Origin: Rhabdobacter roseus | GTDB lineage: Bacteria > Bacteroidota > Bacteroidia > Cytophagales > Spirosomataceae | Direction of reading: 5' to 3' | Length of the DNA: 64,000 nt | NCBI RefSeq assembly: GCF_014202275.1 | Contig: NZ_JACHGF010000002.1 | Location: 62,001-126,000 of the forward strand | Shown: positions 9,593-18,831 of the stretch, piece after piece | How positions within the stretch are numbered: position 1 is the stretch's first letter | Layout of the letters: the number at the start of each line of letters is the position of its first letter | Program-made: the position numbers and the translations under genes | The notes under the pieces: model-generated | The model's database searches: none | Told to the model about the DNA's origin: nothing | What the model saw: only the letters and a program-made list of their open reading frames with translations

Positions 9593-9798
9593 GCTCGGAC
9601 TAAGGCCTCCAGCGCCGAATCCTTGAGTTTTAACAGGCTTTGGTAGTCCTCTCCGGTGCAGCCTAACAACTCGCGGTAGTAACGGACTGTAGGACGGGAT
9701 ATACCCGTCTGCCGAACGATATTACGCTCGGAAAAATTTTGATTTAATAGCAGTAGTGCCTGCCGTAACTTTTGCATACTAAGTGACTGGTTAGCCAT
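9588..9798 (-). pseudogene. istA: 5' fragment of an IS21-family IstA transposase
   Basis: About 70 codons on the minus strand start with MANQSLSMQKLRQALLLL. They contain a helix-turn-helix region (ERNIVRQTGISRPTVRYYREL) like the N-terminus of Bacteroidota IS21 IstA proteins. The DDE catalytic domain and istB are absent; rhs sequence replaces them at about 9588. The element end, with its tandem terminal repeats, lies upstream at 9859-10053, so only one tip of the insertion sequence remains. Confidence 0.7.
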
Positions 9799-9858
9799 AA
9801 GTCTAGGTCGTGATTAGGTCAAAACCCAATCTAACCCCAACCCATGGTTGCAGCCCTT

Positions 9859-10053
9859 AGTGGTAAACTTTGTGACGGAATGTCAGGCTTGTATAACATC
9901 AAACCAACTCCCAGGTGGTAAACGTTGCCTCGGAACTAGTGGCAAAGTTTGGCCCGGAATACTGGTAAAGTTTCCGTCGGAACAGTGGTAAACTTTGCTC
10001 CGGAATTGGTGGTAAGGTTTCGAGCGGAATGGTGGTAAAGTTTACTCCGGAAT
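9859..10053. repeat. Seven tandem terminal repeats of an IS21-type element
   Basis: Seven imperfect units of about 23 bases follow the pattern GTGGTAAAGTTTnnnnCGGAAT. They sit near 9859, 9914, 9938, 9961, 9984, 10007 and 10031. IS21-family ends are known to carry multiple repeated transposase-binding sites. The outer edge at 10053 coincides with the point where the ATPase reading frame is broken, which marks the insertion boundary. Confidence 0.75.
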
Positions 10054-10059
10054 ATCCAC

Positions 10060-10257
10060 CCTGGCCGCCACCAGCAGCAATAGCAGCATCGGCTCTTTGA
10101 GCAGACCCCATACCGCCGTCAGCATTCCGTTTTTGCTTTTATCGTCTACGTAGTTCTCGCCGTGGGCCCGGCGGGATTGCAGGGCCTGGTCGGTGGTGAG
10201 GCCTCGGGGAGGATTCGTGGGGTCGGTGTACATGAAAGGTAGATCTGGGGTATCCAT
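10060..10257 (-). pseudogene. N-terminal fragment of a P-type cation ATPase
   Basis: On the minus strand, from an ATG near 10257, the frame reads MDTPDLPFMYTDP, then GLTTDQALQSRRAHGENYV, then WGLLKEPMLLLLLVAA. This is the cation-ATPase N-terminal segment that precedes the first membrane helix. The frame stops matching at about 10060, at the edge of the IS21-type terminal repeats. The rest of the gene, including the phosphorylation site, is not in the window beyond the insertion, so the gene is dead here. Confidence 0.65.
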
Positions 10258-10263
10258 AGCGTG

Positions 10264-11069
10264 GCATCTCTTGAGTACTTTCAATCCTTTGGGTTTTTAA
10301 GCGTCGCTTTTGCGCTTACTCCGTCTCTATTTCCGACCAGACTCCCACCGGGCCGCCGACACCATGACAAGCTATTCAAAAAACGGTTCCTTTCCAAATG
10401 CGCAGACGCGCGCTGGCGGTACCCGCAGCGGGATAAGGTAATAGACCCGGTAACGAAGTGAAGACCCTCAGGCCGTCCTGCAAGAAACGGGGCGAGAAGA
10501 TGCTGGATTTGGTGCGGATGGCTGGGCAGGAAGAGGGTAGGTACTTGGCTAGATAGCCAAGGGATCTGACCGGTGGCTTTTAAGGTACCTGTGCCGTAGT
10601 AGCGCCGCCGCTTGCTCTTGTCACCGAGCTCCCAGGCACTCCGTTTCGCTGTGCGATTTCGCCAGCACCCGTGCCAGAACTACCCACCGTTTAGGGTACC
10701 TTACCCGCTGGCTGGGCGATAGGTATGCCTATTCTCAAGGTACTTGCCGAGTCTACCTTCAAAGACTTGGAATATCCATCTACACTATCATCGTTTAATC
10801 CGTATTCCACGGTGAAGGTTTAGTAAGTCGAAGACTTACCTTATGTTTAGCCACCCGTTTTTGTAAACGGACGGCAGCGGGGGGGAAAGTAGCCCCAGCT
10901 CACCTAACTGCAAGAGCAGGCTTTTTATACTACCTCCCCCCCCCAAAAAAGCCCACCTCCCTTTTTTGTTTGCTCTGTCCGATTCACTACCTTAGCCGAG
11001 GGGATAGCGCTTCGTAAAGGCTATCCCTTAATTCCTAACGTATTACGTTCTAGCCACCCTCTACCACCC
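10264..11069. other. Gene-free stretch between the ATPase remnant and the DUF3800 gene
   Basis: I see no convincing gene in these 800 bases; short frames on both strands lack family signatures. Two small hairpins are present. One is GTAAGTC-GAA-GACTTAC at 10823-10839. The other is GGGATAGC paired with GCTATCCC at 11001-11027, 43 bases before the DUF3800 start, where it could act as a terminator for leftward or rightward transcripts or as a regulatory stem. Poly-C and poly-T tracts occur near 10935-10970. Confidence 0.5.
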
Positions 11070-12212
11070 ATGCACAACCACGTAGCCTTCCTGGACGAAT
11101 GGGGTAACAACGGGCTCGACTTTACGAAAAAAGGAGTGTCTACGCACTTCATCGTGGTGGCCCTGACTCTGCCGAAGGAGCGGGTACCCGAAGCGGAAGA
11201 GGTACTTGAGCGGGTACGGCGGAAGCACTTTCAGGCCGGACCGATGAAATCGGCCGGGGTAGGCAGTAACCACGGGCGGCGAAGGGCCATCCTGGCCGAG
11301 CTGCTGGAAGCGCCTTTTCAAATTTTTGCCCTGGTGGTAGACAAGCGGCAACTGATCGGGGAGGGGCTACGCTATAAAGGATCCTTTTACAAGTTTCTCC
11401 ACGGCCTGGCCGACCGGGAACTGTACCGTACCTTCCCAAACCTGGAGCTGGTGGCCGATGAGCACGGGAGCAAAAGCTTCATGGAGGGCTTCATCCGCTA
11501 CGTGCAAAACCGGCACATCCCCAACCTGTTCAACCAGGCTACCTTTGGCTTTGTCAATGATCAACGTAGCTTACTGGTGCAGGGGGCGGACCTGGTGGCG
11601 GGTACCTTAGCCCGCTGCTACGACGAAACGGTACTGACCGACGAGCGCCCAATCTTTATTGAACTACTGCGTCCCAAGCTGCTGACCCTGCGCTTTTGGC
11701 CCGATGTATTCGCCCCTTCTCTAGCCCAGACGGCTTTGGGCGCAGAAAAGTACCATCCCGTGCTGGCCGAACTGAGCGTTAACCTGGCGAACGATTTCCT
11801 GAATACGAAAAACGCCCACCTCTCTCCGCCGGAACTCGACCAGGTGACCTGCCTGCACTACCTGGTCTTTCTCTTCCGGCACATCGACCCCACGCGCTAT
11901 ATCTCCAGCCTGGAGCTGATGGAGCATCTCAAGGCCAGAAAGGGCAAAGATATATCGCTGCACTACTTCCAAACCAAGGTGATTGCGCCGCTGCGGGATG
12001 CGGGCGTACTGATTGCCAGCAGCGCGCGGGGCTATAAGCTCCCGGCCAGCGAGCGCGACCTGTACGATTTCATCAACCACAGCCATACCATCATCGCGCC
12101 CATGCTGTCCCGCGTCCAGAAATTCCGGGACCGGATTCGACTGGCTACCGGTGGAGCTCTGGATGTGCTGGACCGGGAGGAATATGGTACGTTGCGAAGG
12201 TTGGTAGAGTAG
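11070..12212 (+). CDS. DUF3800 family protein
   Basis: This 380-residue protein begins with MHNHVAFLDEWGNNGLDF, matching the first acidic motif of DUF3800 (an Asp-Glu pair near residue 9). It continues with LELVADEHGSK and LLVQGADLVAGTLAR, the second and third conserved acidic motifs. DUF3800 proteins are thought to have an RNase H-like fold and are common in phage and defence islands, but their activity is not established. A C-terminal part of about 130 residues looks helical and may bind DNA (a winged-helix-like segment around HYFQTKVIAPLRDAGVLI). It stands alone, GC-richer than the AT-rich ssp-like operon that follows 270 bases downstream, so it may have arrived separately. Confidence 0.75.
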   Translation: MHNHVAFLDEWGNNGLDFTKKGVSTHFIVVALTLPKERVPEAEEVLERVRRKHFQAGPMKSAGVGSNHGRRRAILAELLEAPFQIFALVVDKRQLIGEGLRYKGSFYKFLHGLADRELYRTFPNLELVADEHGSKSFMEGFIRYVQNRHIPNLFNQATFGFVNDQRSLLVQGADLVAGTLARCYDETVLTDERPIFIELLRPKLLTLRFWPDVFAPSLAQTALGAEKYHPVLAELSVNLANDFLNTKNAHLSPPELDQVTCLHYLVFLFRHIDPTRYISSLELMEHLKARKGKDISLHYFQTKVIAPLRDAGVLIASSARGYKLPASERDLYDFINHSHTIIAPMLSRVQKFRDRIRLATGGALDVLDREEYGTLRRLVE

Positions 12213-12484
12213 ATCGAAGGCGGTTATTGGTTAGGGGAAATGAGGCTATTTATTCCTGTGTCGAATGAATTACTACTCTGACTCACCCCATGAAAGTAGT
12301 ATGATAGAAGGAACCTATATTATATTTAATTCACGCAGTGGGTAACGAGTCTCTAATTTCTAGATCTTATTTATATAATTTCTTGAAAGCAATATGATAT
12401 AATTATATTACCTCTGTTTACCTAAGAGTAGCCAATTTTCATGTACATTTATGCGTATTTACAGCTCAATCAGTGTACGAGAAT

Positions 12485-13366
12485 ATGGATAAACTGTCTT
12501 TTTCCGGTCATGAATCCTTCATTTGTAAGCAGTTCTGGCTTAAAAAGGTGTTCGACTATGCTACAGATGGAAAGAGCTTTAACGATGAATTCGCAGTAGT
12601 TCGACTAGGGGTTGGTAAAAACATGGTTACGTCGTTACGTTTTTGGGGTAGGGCATTTGGGGTTTTGGATGAAGCGGACGCTCCTACCGAAATCGCCCTG
12701 TACTTATTTGGTGAAACTGGCAAAGATACTTACCTAGAAGATCTTGCCACGGTATGGTTGTTACATTATCAACTAGTGAGGACTAATAGGTTTTCTGTGA
12801 GTTCGTTGGTCTTTAATGCTCTCCGCAAAGAACGAATAGAGTTCACTCACGAGCACTTAGTCTACTTCTTGCTCCGAAAGACAAAGGAGTATGGCGCAAA
12901 TACTGACAATCCAAAGACCATTGAGCGCGATGCCAACGTGTTTCTACGAATGTACTCAAAGCCCCGACGGGAAGAGAGCCTCGAAATAGAAGATGATTTT
13001 GCCGGTATACTTAATGACCTCGACATTGTCAAACGGTATAAACAACGAGGGTTAGATGGGAAGCTCGTTGATTGGTATAAAATAGAAGCCGGCGAGCCCT
13101 TCGATTTGCCCTTCCAAATTGTCCTGTTTGTTATATTGGACAACTATGAAGGACAGAAGAGCATCACTTTCAGAGAATTGCTAACCGGAGTTAATTCTCC
13201 GGGCTCGGTATTTGCGTTAAGTGCGGAGGGACTATTCGCTAAACTAAAGCAGATTACAGATTATTATAAAGAGGCGGTGTATACTGAAACGGCTGGAAAC
13301 CAAGTACTGCAATTCAAAAAACTACCTAGCAAGTTCGACATACTGAATGAATATTACAACCATTGA
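12485..13366 (+). CDS. sspB: DUF4007 protein, SspB-like component of a phosphorothioation system
   Basis: The protein (293 residues from ATG 12485; a GTG at 12473 is the alternative) starts with MDKLSFSGHESFICKQFWLK. The GHESF...FWLKK pattern opens DUF4007 proteins. In Ssp phosphorothioation modules the DUF4007 component, SspB, is described as a DNA nickase that acts with the ATPase SspC and the sulfurtransferase SspD to insert sulfur into the DNA backbone. Its 3' end overlaps the ATPase gene by 20 bases, so the two are translationally coupled. The gene is AT-rich compared with the backbone, as are all its partners, which suggests joint acquisition. The SspB assignment rests on the family and on neighbours. 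Confidence 0.75.
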   Translation: MDKLSFSGHESFICKQFWLKKVFDYATDGKSFNDEFAVVRLGVGKNMVTSLRFWGRAFGVLDEADAPTEIALYLFGETGKDTYLEDLATVWLLHYQLVRTNRFSVSSLVFNALRKERIEFTHEHLVYFLLRKTKEYGANTDNPKTIERDANVFLRMYSKPRREESLEIEDDFAGILNDLDIVKRYKQRGLDGKLVDWYKIEAGEPFDLPFQIVLFVILDNYEGQKSITFRELLTGVNSPGSVFALSAEGLFAKLKQITDYYKEAVYTETAGNQVLQFKKLPSKFDILNEYYNH

Positions 13367-16300
13367 ATACGGCGCGAGCTTTTCTTCTTCTGTCAATATT
13401 GTCAGAGATGCAGAAACGGCATTGAACTATATTGTCACCCCTAATACGGAACAAGCTTTTGGTCAGATTATAAATGATTTCCGTCTTGGTGTGCGTTCCT
13501 TTACGATTATTGGAGCGTATGGAGTCGGCAAGTCGGCTTTCCTATGGGCGTTTGAACAAAGTGTCTCCAAACAGAAACCGCTGTTTCAGAAATTAAAACA
13601 AGCCCCTCTTTTTACAAAAGGCGCTGAGTTTTTACGAATTGTAGGCGAATACAATTCCCTTAAAGAAACTTTCGCAAGCCATTTGAGCATCGACAGTACA
13701 GATTTTACTGTCAATGATATTTTTCAAGCGTTGGAAACTCATTTGGTGTCGGTAGACGATCAAGGGAAGACACTGGTCATCGTCATTGACGAGTTTGGCA
13801 AGTTCCTGGAGTATGCTGCGAAGAATAATCCCGAGGGAGAATTGTTTTTCGTGCAACAATTGGCAGAATATGCTAACGACCTTAAAAAGAACTTGTTGTT
13901 AATCACCTCGTTGCATCAAGATTTCAATGGGTATTCGCGAAGCCTTTCAGTATCCCAACAAAGAGAATGGGACAAAGTAAGGGGGCGTCTGAAGGAAATT
14001 GCCTTTAATGAACCAGTAGAGCAGTTACTATTTCTAGCGTCAGAACGTTTACCCAAACTCGGAATCTCTCATACCCCTCGTGACTTTCTCAAGTTGTTCG
14101 AAGCTATCAAAACCTCGAAGGCGTTTCCTTTAAGAGATTATTTCTCAGAAATAATAGCGGAACGTCTACTACCTTTTGATATTCTATCGGCGGCGGTGTT
14201 AACCCTGAGTCTACAGAAGTACGGACAAAACGAGCGTTCGTTGTTTTCGTTTATAGAGTCACAGGACCCATTTGGGATAAAAGACTTTAACAGGGAAACA
14301 GGACTGTTTTATGGATTAGCCCATGTTTATGACTACCTCATCCACAACTATTATTCATTTCTTAACACCAAGTACAATCCCCATTATGCTCAATGGGCTG
14401 CAATCCGTTCTGCTATCGAGCGTACTGAGAGTCTATTAGCTGGCCAAGAGACCGACGCGTTGAAGCTAGTCAAGAGCATTGGACTCATGAACATTTTTGC
14501 CTCTACGGCAGCCACTATTAACAGGCGCTTTTTAATTGACTATGGTCGTTATAGTTTGGGTATATCCGAGCCCGAGCAACTGCTATATGAACTCGAAAAG
14601 TTCAAAATTATCCGATTTATCCGACACAGCAATAAATACGTCCTGTTCGAAGGTACTGATTTGGATATCGAACTTGCTATCGACGAAGCCGGTAATCTAG
14701 TTGAGCGTGTTTCGAATGTAGTTCATCACTTACTTAAGCATTTTGATTTTCCATACGTTCTGGCTAAAGCCGCCTTTTATCAAAAAGGCACACCGCGCCT
14801 CTTTGCCTTTCATTTAAGTGAAACGCCACAAGAGCTAGCTCCCGTCGGAGAGGTTGATGGCTACATTAACCTTATTTTTTCAGATATAGTTACAGAAAGT
14901 CAACTAAAAGAGCATTCTGCCAATGGACAGGAAGCAGTTTTATATGGCCTCTTTAAAAACACCGATGAAATACGCAATGTATTATTTGAAATCGACAAAG
15001 TAGAAAAAGTAACAGAACAGAATGGTGACGATCGGGTAGCCGTCAGGGAGCTAAATGCTATACGGCAACATCAAGTAAGATTGTTGAATCACTATGTGCT
15101 CGAGAGCATTTATTCAGAGCGATCCTCTGTGGCTTGGTTCTTTAAAGGGAACAAAGAAACGGTCTACTCTCAAAAGGCTTTTAACCAATTGCTATCGAAA
15201 ATATGCGAGGAGGTATATCCTGCTTCGCCTATATATAAGAATGAAATGGTCAATAAGACCAAACTTAGCGGAGCGCTGAGCTTGGCTAAGAAAAACTACC
15301 TAAAGCAGCTGGTTGATAATTGGCAAATACCAGATTTAGGCTTTCAGACTAATAAATTCCCTCCCGAAAAGACCGTATACCTTTCCTTACTACGCGAAAC
15401 AGGTGTTCATAGACAAGTGGAGCACGGATATACGTTATTAAAACCTGACAACAGTACTTTCCTCGAACTTTGGAATATTTGTTCTGAGTTTCTTATAAGC
15501 ACACAGAGCGGAAAGAGAAAGCTAAATGAGTTAAGTGATATTTTGCTTGCGCGACCGTTGAAGCTGAAGAAGGGATTTGTCGATTTTTGGTTACCGACCT
15601 TTCTCTTTTGTCAAAGAAACGATTTTGCTCTGTTTGGTCGAGATGGGTATATCCCTATCCTTTCAGCCGAGACATTAGACCTGGTAAGTAAGGAGCCAGG
15701 TACCTTTGAGGTGAAAGCCTTTGATATCGAAGGGGTCAAATTGGATATTTTCAATCGTTATCGCTCTTTATTAAATCTATCCGAGCAAAGTAGTCCAACA
15801 TCAACTACTTTCATCGAGACGATACGTCCCTTCTTAACATTTTACCGCGATCTTCCGCTATATGCTAAGCACACCAAAAACTTAAGTAAAAAAGCGATAG
15901 CCTTGCGAGAGGCAATTGTTTTAGCCAAAGATCCGGAAGATACCTTCTTTGATCAATTTCCCAAAGCCCTTGGATTCAACATTCTGCAACTCCAAAGAAA
16001 TCAGAGTGATTTGGAGGAATTTGTATCTCAACTTGAAAAAAGCATTCGTGAGATTAGGACCTGCTATGAAGAGTTAGTTAACAGCTTTGAGGTGTTGATA
16101 ACGAATGAGTTCACAAATGGGGTAGGGATTTTTACCGAGTACAAGAAGGAACTACAAGATCGATTCAGGAATATAAAAACGCATCTTTTGCTTCCGAGGC
16201 AGAAGGTATTCCTTCAGCGTGTCAACTCCCAACTGGATGACCGAAAGGCATGGCTAAGCTCATTGGCACAAGCTTGTATCGGAAAGTCTTTGGATACCAT

Positions 16301-16598
16301 CACTGACAACGAGCGAGAAGTGCTCTTTGACAGGTTCAAAGACACGATTCTAGAAATGGACAACCTTTGCGACATTAGTAATGATACGTTTGATGAAGAA
16401 AAGGAAATGGTATTAAAACTAGAAGTAACATCCTTTGTAAGAGGCCTAAAACGAAATCTTGTAAGGCTGCCTAAAAGTAAAAATGAAGAACTTATCCAGC
16501 TTAAAAGTGAAATAAAATATAAATTGGGACAGGATAAGCAATTAAATATTGCTACATTGACTAAAATTTTAGAGGAACTGCTACAAGATGAAGAATAA
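13347..16598 (+). CDS. sspC: Large P-loop ATPase, SspC-like
   Basis: This 1083-residue protein carries a Walker A loop (GAYGVGKSAFLW) near residues 56-67 and a Walker B segment (LVIVIDEFGKFLEY) near 143-156, separated by the usual spacing. The remaining 900 residues are helical with coiled-coil-prone stretches near the end and no other domain I recognise. Its position between the DUF4007 gene and the PP-loop gene, with overlaps on both sides (20 and 11 bases), matches SspC of Ssp-type DNA phosphorothioation systems, where the ATPase supports DNA processing by SspB and SspD. The family assignment is therefore mainly contextual. Confidence 0.7.
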   Translation: MNITTIEYGASFSSSVNIVRDAETALNYIVTPNTEQAFGQIINDFRLGVRSFTIIGAYGVGKSAFLWAFEQSVSKQKPLFQKLKQAPLFTKGAEFLRIVGEYNSLKETFASHLSIDSTDFTVNDIFQALETHLVSVDDQGKTLVIVIDEFGKFLEYAAKNNPEGELFFVQQLAEYANDLKKNLLLITSLHQDFNGYSRSLSVSQQREWDKVRGRLKEIAFNEPVEQLLFLASERLPKLGISHTPRDFLKLFEAIKTSKAFPLRDYFSEIIAERLLPFDILSAAVLTLSLQKYGQNERSLFSFIESQDPFGIKDFNRETGLFYGLAHVYDYLIHNYYSFLNTKYNPHYAQWAAIRSAIERTESLLAGQETDALKLVKSIGLMNIFASTAATINRRFLIDYGRYSLGISEPEQLLYELEKFKIIRFIRHSNKYVLFEGTDLDIELAIDEAGNLVERVSNVVHHLLKHFDFPYVLAKAAFYQKGTPRLFAFHLSETPQELAPVGEVDGYINLIFSDIVTESQLKEHSANGQEAVLYGLFKNTDEIRNVLFEIDKVEKVTEQNGDDRVAVRELNAIRQHQVRLLNHYVLESIYSERSSVAWFFKGNKETVYSQKAFNQLLSKICEEVYPASPIYKNEMVNKTKLSGALSLAKKNYLKQLVDNWQIPDLGFQTNKFPPEKTVYLSLLRETGVHRQVEHGYTLLKPDNSTFLELWNICSEFLISTQSGKRKLNELSDILLARPLKLKKGFVDFWLPTFLFCQRNDFALFGRDGYIPILSAETLDLVSKEPGTFEVKAFDIEGVKLDIFNRYRSLLNLSEQSSPTSTTFIETIRPFLTFYRDLPLYAKHTKNLSKKAIALREAIVLAKDPEDTFFDQFPKALGFNILQLQRNQSDLEEFVSQLEKSIREIRTCYEELVNSFEVLITNEFTNGVGIFTEYKKELQDRFRNIKTHLLLPRQKVFLQRVNSQLDDRKAWLSSLAQACIGKSLDTITDNEREVLFDRFKDTILEMDNLCDISNDTFDEEKEMVLKLEVTSFVRGLKRNLVRLPKSKNEELIQLKSEIKYKLGQDKQLNIATLTKILEELLQDEE

Positions 16599-17691
16599 GG
16601 TAAGGCATGTATTGGGAATATCGGGAGGGAAAGACAGCGCCGCACTCGCAATTTACCTCTTCCAAAAGTACCCATCCCTAGATGTAGAATACTATACCTG
16701 TGATACTGGAAAGGAACTTGACGAAACTTATGAACTCATTAGGAACCTTGAAATTTATTTGGGTAAAAAAATTGTTCGTCTCCAAGCTGCCGGAGATAGC
16801 CATGAAGACCCGTTTGACCATTTTTTGAAACTTTACGGGGGATTCTTGCCCTCCTCCGGCTCTCGTTGGTGTACACGAAAACTCAAGCTCGACCCTTTCG
16901 AAAAATGGGTTGGAGACGATCCTGTTATCTCTTACGTTGGAATTCGGGGAGACGAGAATAGGGAAGGCTATATATCCAAGAAAACAAACATTCAATCCAT
17001 TTTTCCGTTCCGACAGAACATTTGGAGCGAGGATGTCGTTGCCAAGCTTTTAAAAAACGAACGAATTCCAAATGTATTGAATTGGTACGGAAATACTGCC
17101 TCCGACAAATTGGAGCGTATAGTAGAGATAGTCTCTGAACCACTTTCAGCTAAGTTTAATCAGAACAATAAGTTAACAGCCCTATTGGAGTTGGATACCG
17201 TCGCCTTCAATAAAGTAGTTTTTGACTACTTGAAAACCACAGGCTATCCGTTGTCTGTCTTGGATGAATTTCCGCTATTAAAGAACAAGGATGTACTCAT
17301 TAGAAATGACATTTTTCAAATCCTGCGTGACTCTGGCGTAGGTGTTCCAAAATATTATGAGGGACTACCGTTTGAATTTAACGGATCTGTCGGCGTATAT
17401 GCTCGTAGCCGCTCGGGATGCTATTTTTGCTTCTTTCAGCAAAAGATCGAATGGGTGTGGTTGTACGAACAGCATCCTGAAAAATTTAAATTAGCGGTAG
17501 AATACGAAAAGGATGGGTATACCTGGATGCAGGATGAAAGACTCGAAGACCTTATCAAACCTGAGCGCATTGCACAGATTAAGGAAGAACAAATTAAAAG
17601 AATCGAGAAAGTAAATAGCAAAAAATCCTCATATCTGATTGATATTTTGGCTGAGTCGGAAGTGGAGGGTTGTGCAAGTTGCTTTATATAA
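16588..17691 (+). CDS. sspD: PP-loop sulfurtransferase (PAPS-reductase fold), SspD/DndC-like
   Basis: The N-terminus shows a PP-loop motif (GISGGKDSAAL, residues 10-20) that adenylates substrates with ATP. Cysteines suited to an iron-sulfur cluster occur at SRWCTRK (near residue 94), SGCYFCFFQQ (about 274-283) and EGCASC at the extreme C-terminus. DndC and SspD proteins with this layout activate the DNA backbone and transfer sulfur supplied by a cysteine desulfurase, forming phosphorothioate DNA. Length, 367 residues, is within the usual range. The gene overlaps the ATPase gene by 11 bases and is followed after 12 bases by the DUF262 gene. A desulfurase that could feed it lies convergently at 20120-21247. 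Confidence 0.8.
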   Translation: MKNKVRHVLGISGGKDSAALAIYLFQKYPSLDVEYYTCDTGKELDETYELIRNLEIYLGKKIVRLQAAGDSHEDPFDHFLKLYGGFLPSSGSRWCTRKLKLDPFEKWVGDDPVISYVGIRGDENREGYISKKTNIQSIFPFRQNIWSEDVVAKLLKNERIPNVLNWYGNTASDKLERIVEIVSEPLSAKFNQNNKLTALLELDTVAFNKVVFDYLKTTGYPLSVLDEFPLLKNKDVLIRNDIFQILRDSGVGVPKYYEGLPFEFNGSVGVYARSRSGCYFCFFQQKIEWVWLYEQHPEKFKLAVEYEKDGYTWMQDERLEDLIKPERIAQIKEEQIKRIEKVNSKKSSYLIDILAESEVEGCASCFI

Positions 17692-17703
17692 AAAATAATA
17701 TCG

Positions 17704-18831
17704 ATGGATTTCGTTATCGAAGAATGGACCCTAAGTGATTTAATATTTAAACACGAGCATGGCTATATTAACCTAAATCCACCGTATCAACGAGGTGATA
17801 TATGGACTATGCCTGCCAAGAAAAAACTCATTGAATCTATCAAACTTAAGTATCCACTGCCCGCTTTTTTTCTCTTTAAAAACGAAGTTTCGAAATACGA
17901 AATGGTTGACGGGCAACAGAGAACTAGAACTATACTTGGATATGCAAAGGGACTCTTTCCTGATATTAACAAGCAAGAATTTGAAGATAGTGATAAAGAC
18001 TTTTTTTTGAATCATTATAAAATATCAGTATTTGTTATAACAATTGCTACTCAGTCTGAAATTGAAGATTTCTATTATAGAGTTAATAAATTTGGCACTA
18101 AACTCAATAGACCCGAAATTTTAAAAGCTCAGTATTCTAATAGCCCACTACAGAATTTAATAGAGAGAATATCAGACTCTCCACAGTTCGAATCAATAGA
18201 ATTGTTTACTCAGTCAACACTTAATCGCCTAACGGACTTCGATTTTATTGGCGAATTACTAGGTATTTTAAAATTTGGAATTACTGATAAAAAACTCTCA
18301 GTTGATAGGTGGTACCAAGATTCTACCTTTTCTGAACCACAGGCAGAAGAGCTAGAGAGACGCTTCTTTGTAATTCTTGATGATGTGATACGTTTTAATG
18401 AAATTTATCCGTTAAAAAACACCAGATATCGTCAACGAAATGATTTTTATACTTTATTTTGTTTCTTAATTAATACACAAGAACTGAAAAAATCCAGCTT
18501 GGATCACTTTTACAAGATTTTGGTATTAATAGGCGAAGATATATCTCCGTCTCAAGAGGAGTGTTTTGCCTTTCAAGAGTATGCTACTAATTGTGTTAGC
18601 CAGTCCAATTCAAAAAATGCTAGAGAAGAGCGTTTACGCTTTTTTAACGAGTTGTTATTGAATACAATTCAATCCCCTATTTCTACTGAATCAAAAGAGA
18701 ATTTAACAATTGTAGATGTGCTTAATTTTTACCATCTTCCAGAAGATTCTCTTGTAATGGTTGAGAACTATACTACTATTGATATTTGGCTCCTTCAAGA
18801 ACGAACCCAGAGGTATTATTTTAAACAATGA
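17704..18831 (+). CDS. DUF262 (ParB-like, DGQQR) protein, short SspE-like candidate
   Basis: Residues 1-100 carry the DUF262 signature: NPPYQRGDIWTMPAKKKLIE followed by YEMVDGQQRTRTI (DGQQR at 69-73). In GmrSD and SspE proteins this domain binds or hydrolyses nucleotides, and in SspE it senses phosphorothioate DNA. SspE normally has a C-terminal DUF1524 HNH nuclease, but here the 375-residue protein ends in helical sequence with no HNH or other nuclease motif that I can find. It sits in the ssp-like operon and its stop overlaps the start of a protein kinase gene (ATGA), so the pair is likely produced together. It may be a sensor whose effector function has moved elsewhere; that is inference. 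Confidence 0.75.
   Translation: MDFVIEEWTLSDLIFKHEHGYINLNPPYQRGDIWTMPAKKKLIESIKLKYPLPAFFLFKNEVSKYEMVDGQQRTRTILGYAKGLFPDINKQEFEDSDKDFFLNHYKISVFVITIATQSEIEDFYYRVNKFGTKLNRPEILKAQYSNSPLQNLIERISDSPQFESIELFTQSTLNRLTDFDFIGELLGILKFGITDKKLSVDRWYQDSTFSEPQAEELERRFFVILDDVIRFNEIYPLKNTRYRQRNDFYTLFCFLINTQELKKSSLDHFYKILVLIGEDISPSQEECFAFQEYATNCVSQSNSKNAREERLRFFNELLLNTIQSPISTESKENLTIVDVLNFYHLPEDSLVMVENYTTIDIWLLQERTQRYYFKQ

Noticed and set aside
9859-10053. Seven-unit repeat as a CRISPR array
   Set aside because: Units of 23 bases are nearly contiguous with no unique spacers, and they adjoin istA, fitting IS21 terminal repeats.
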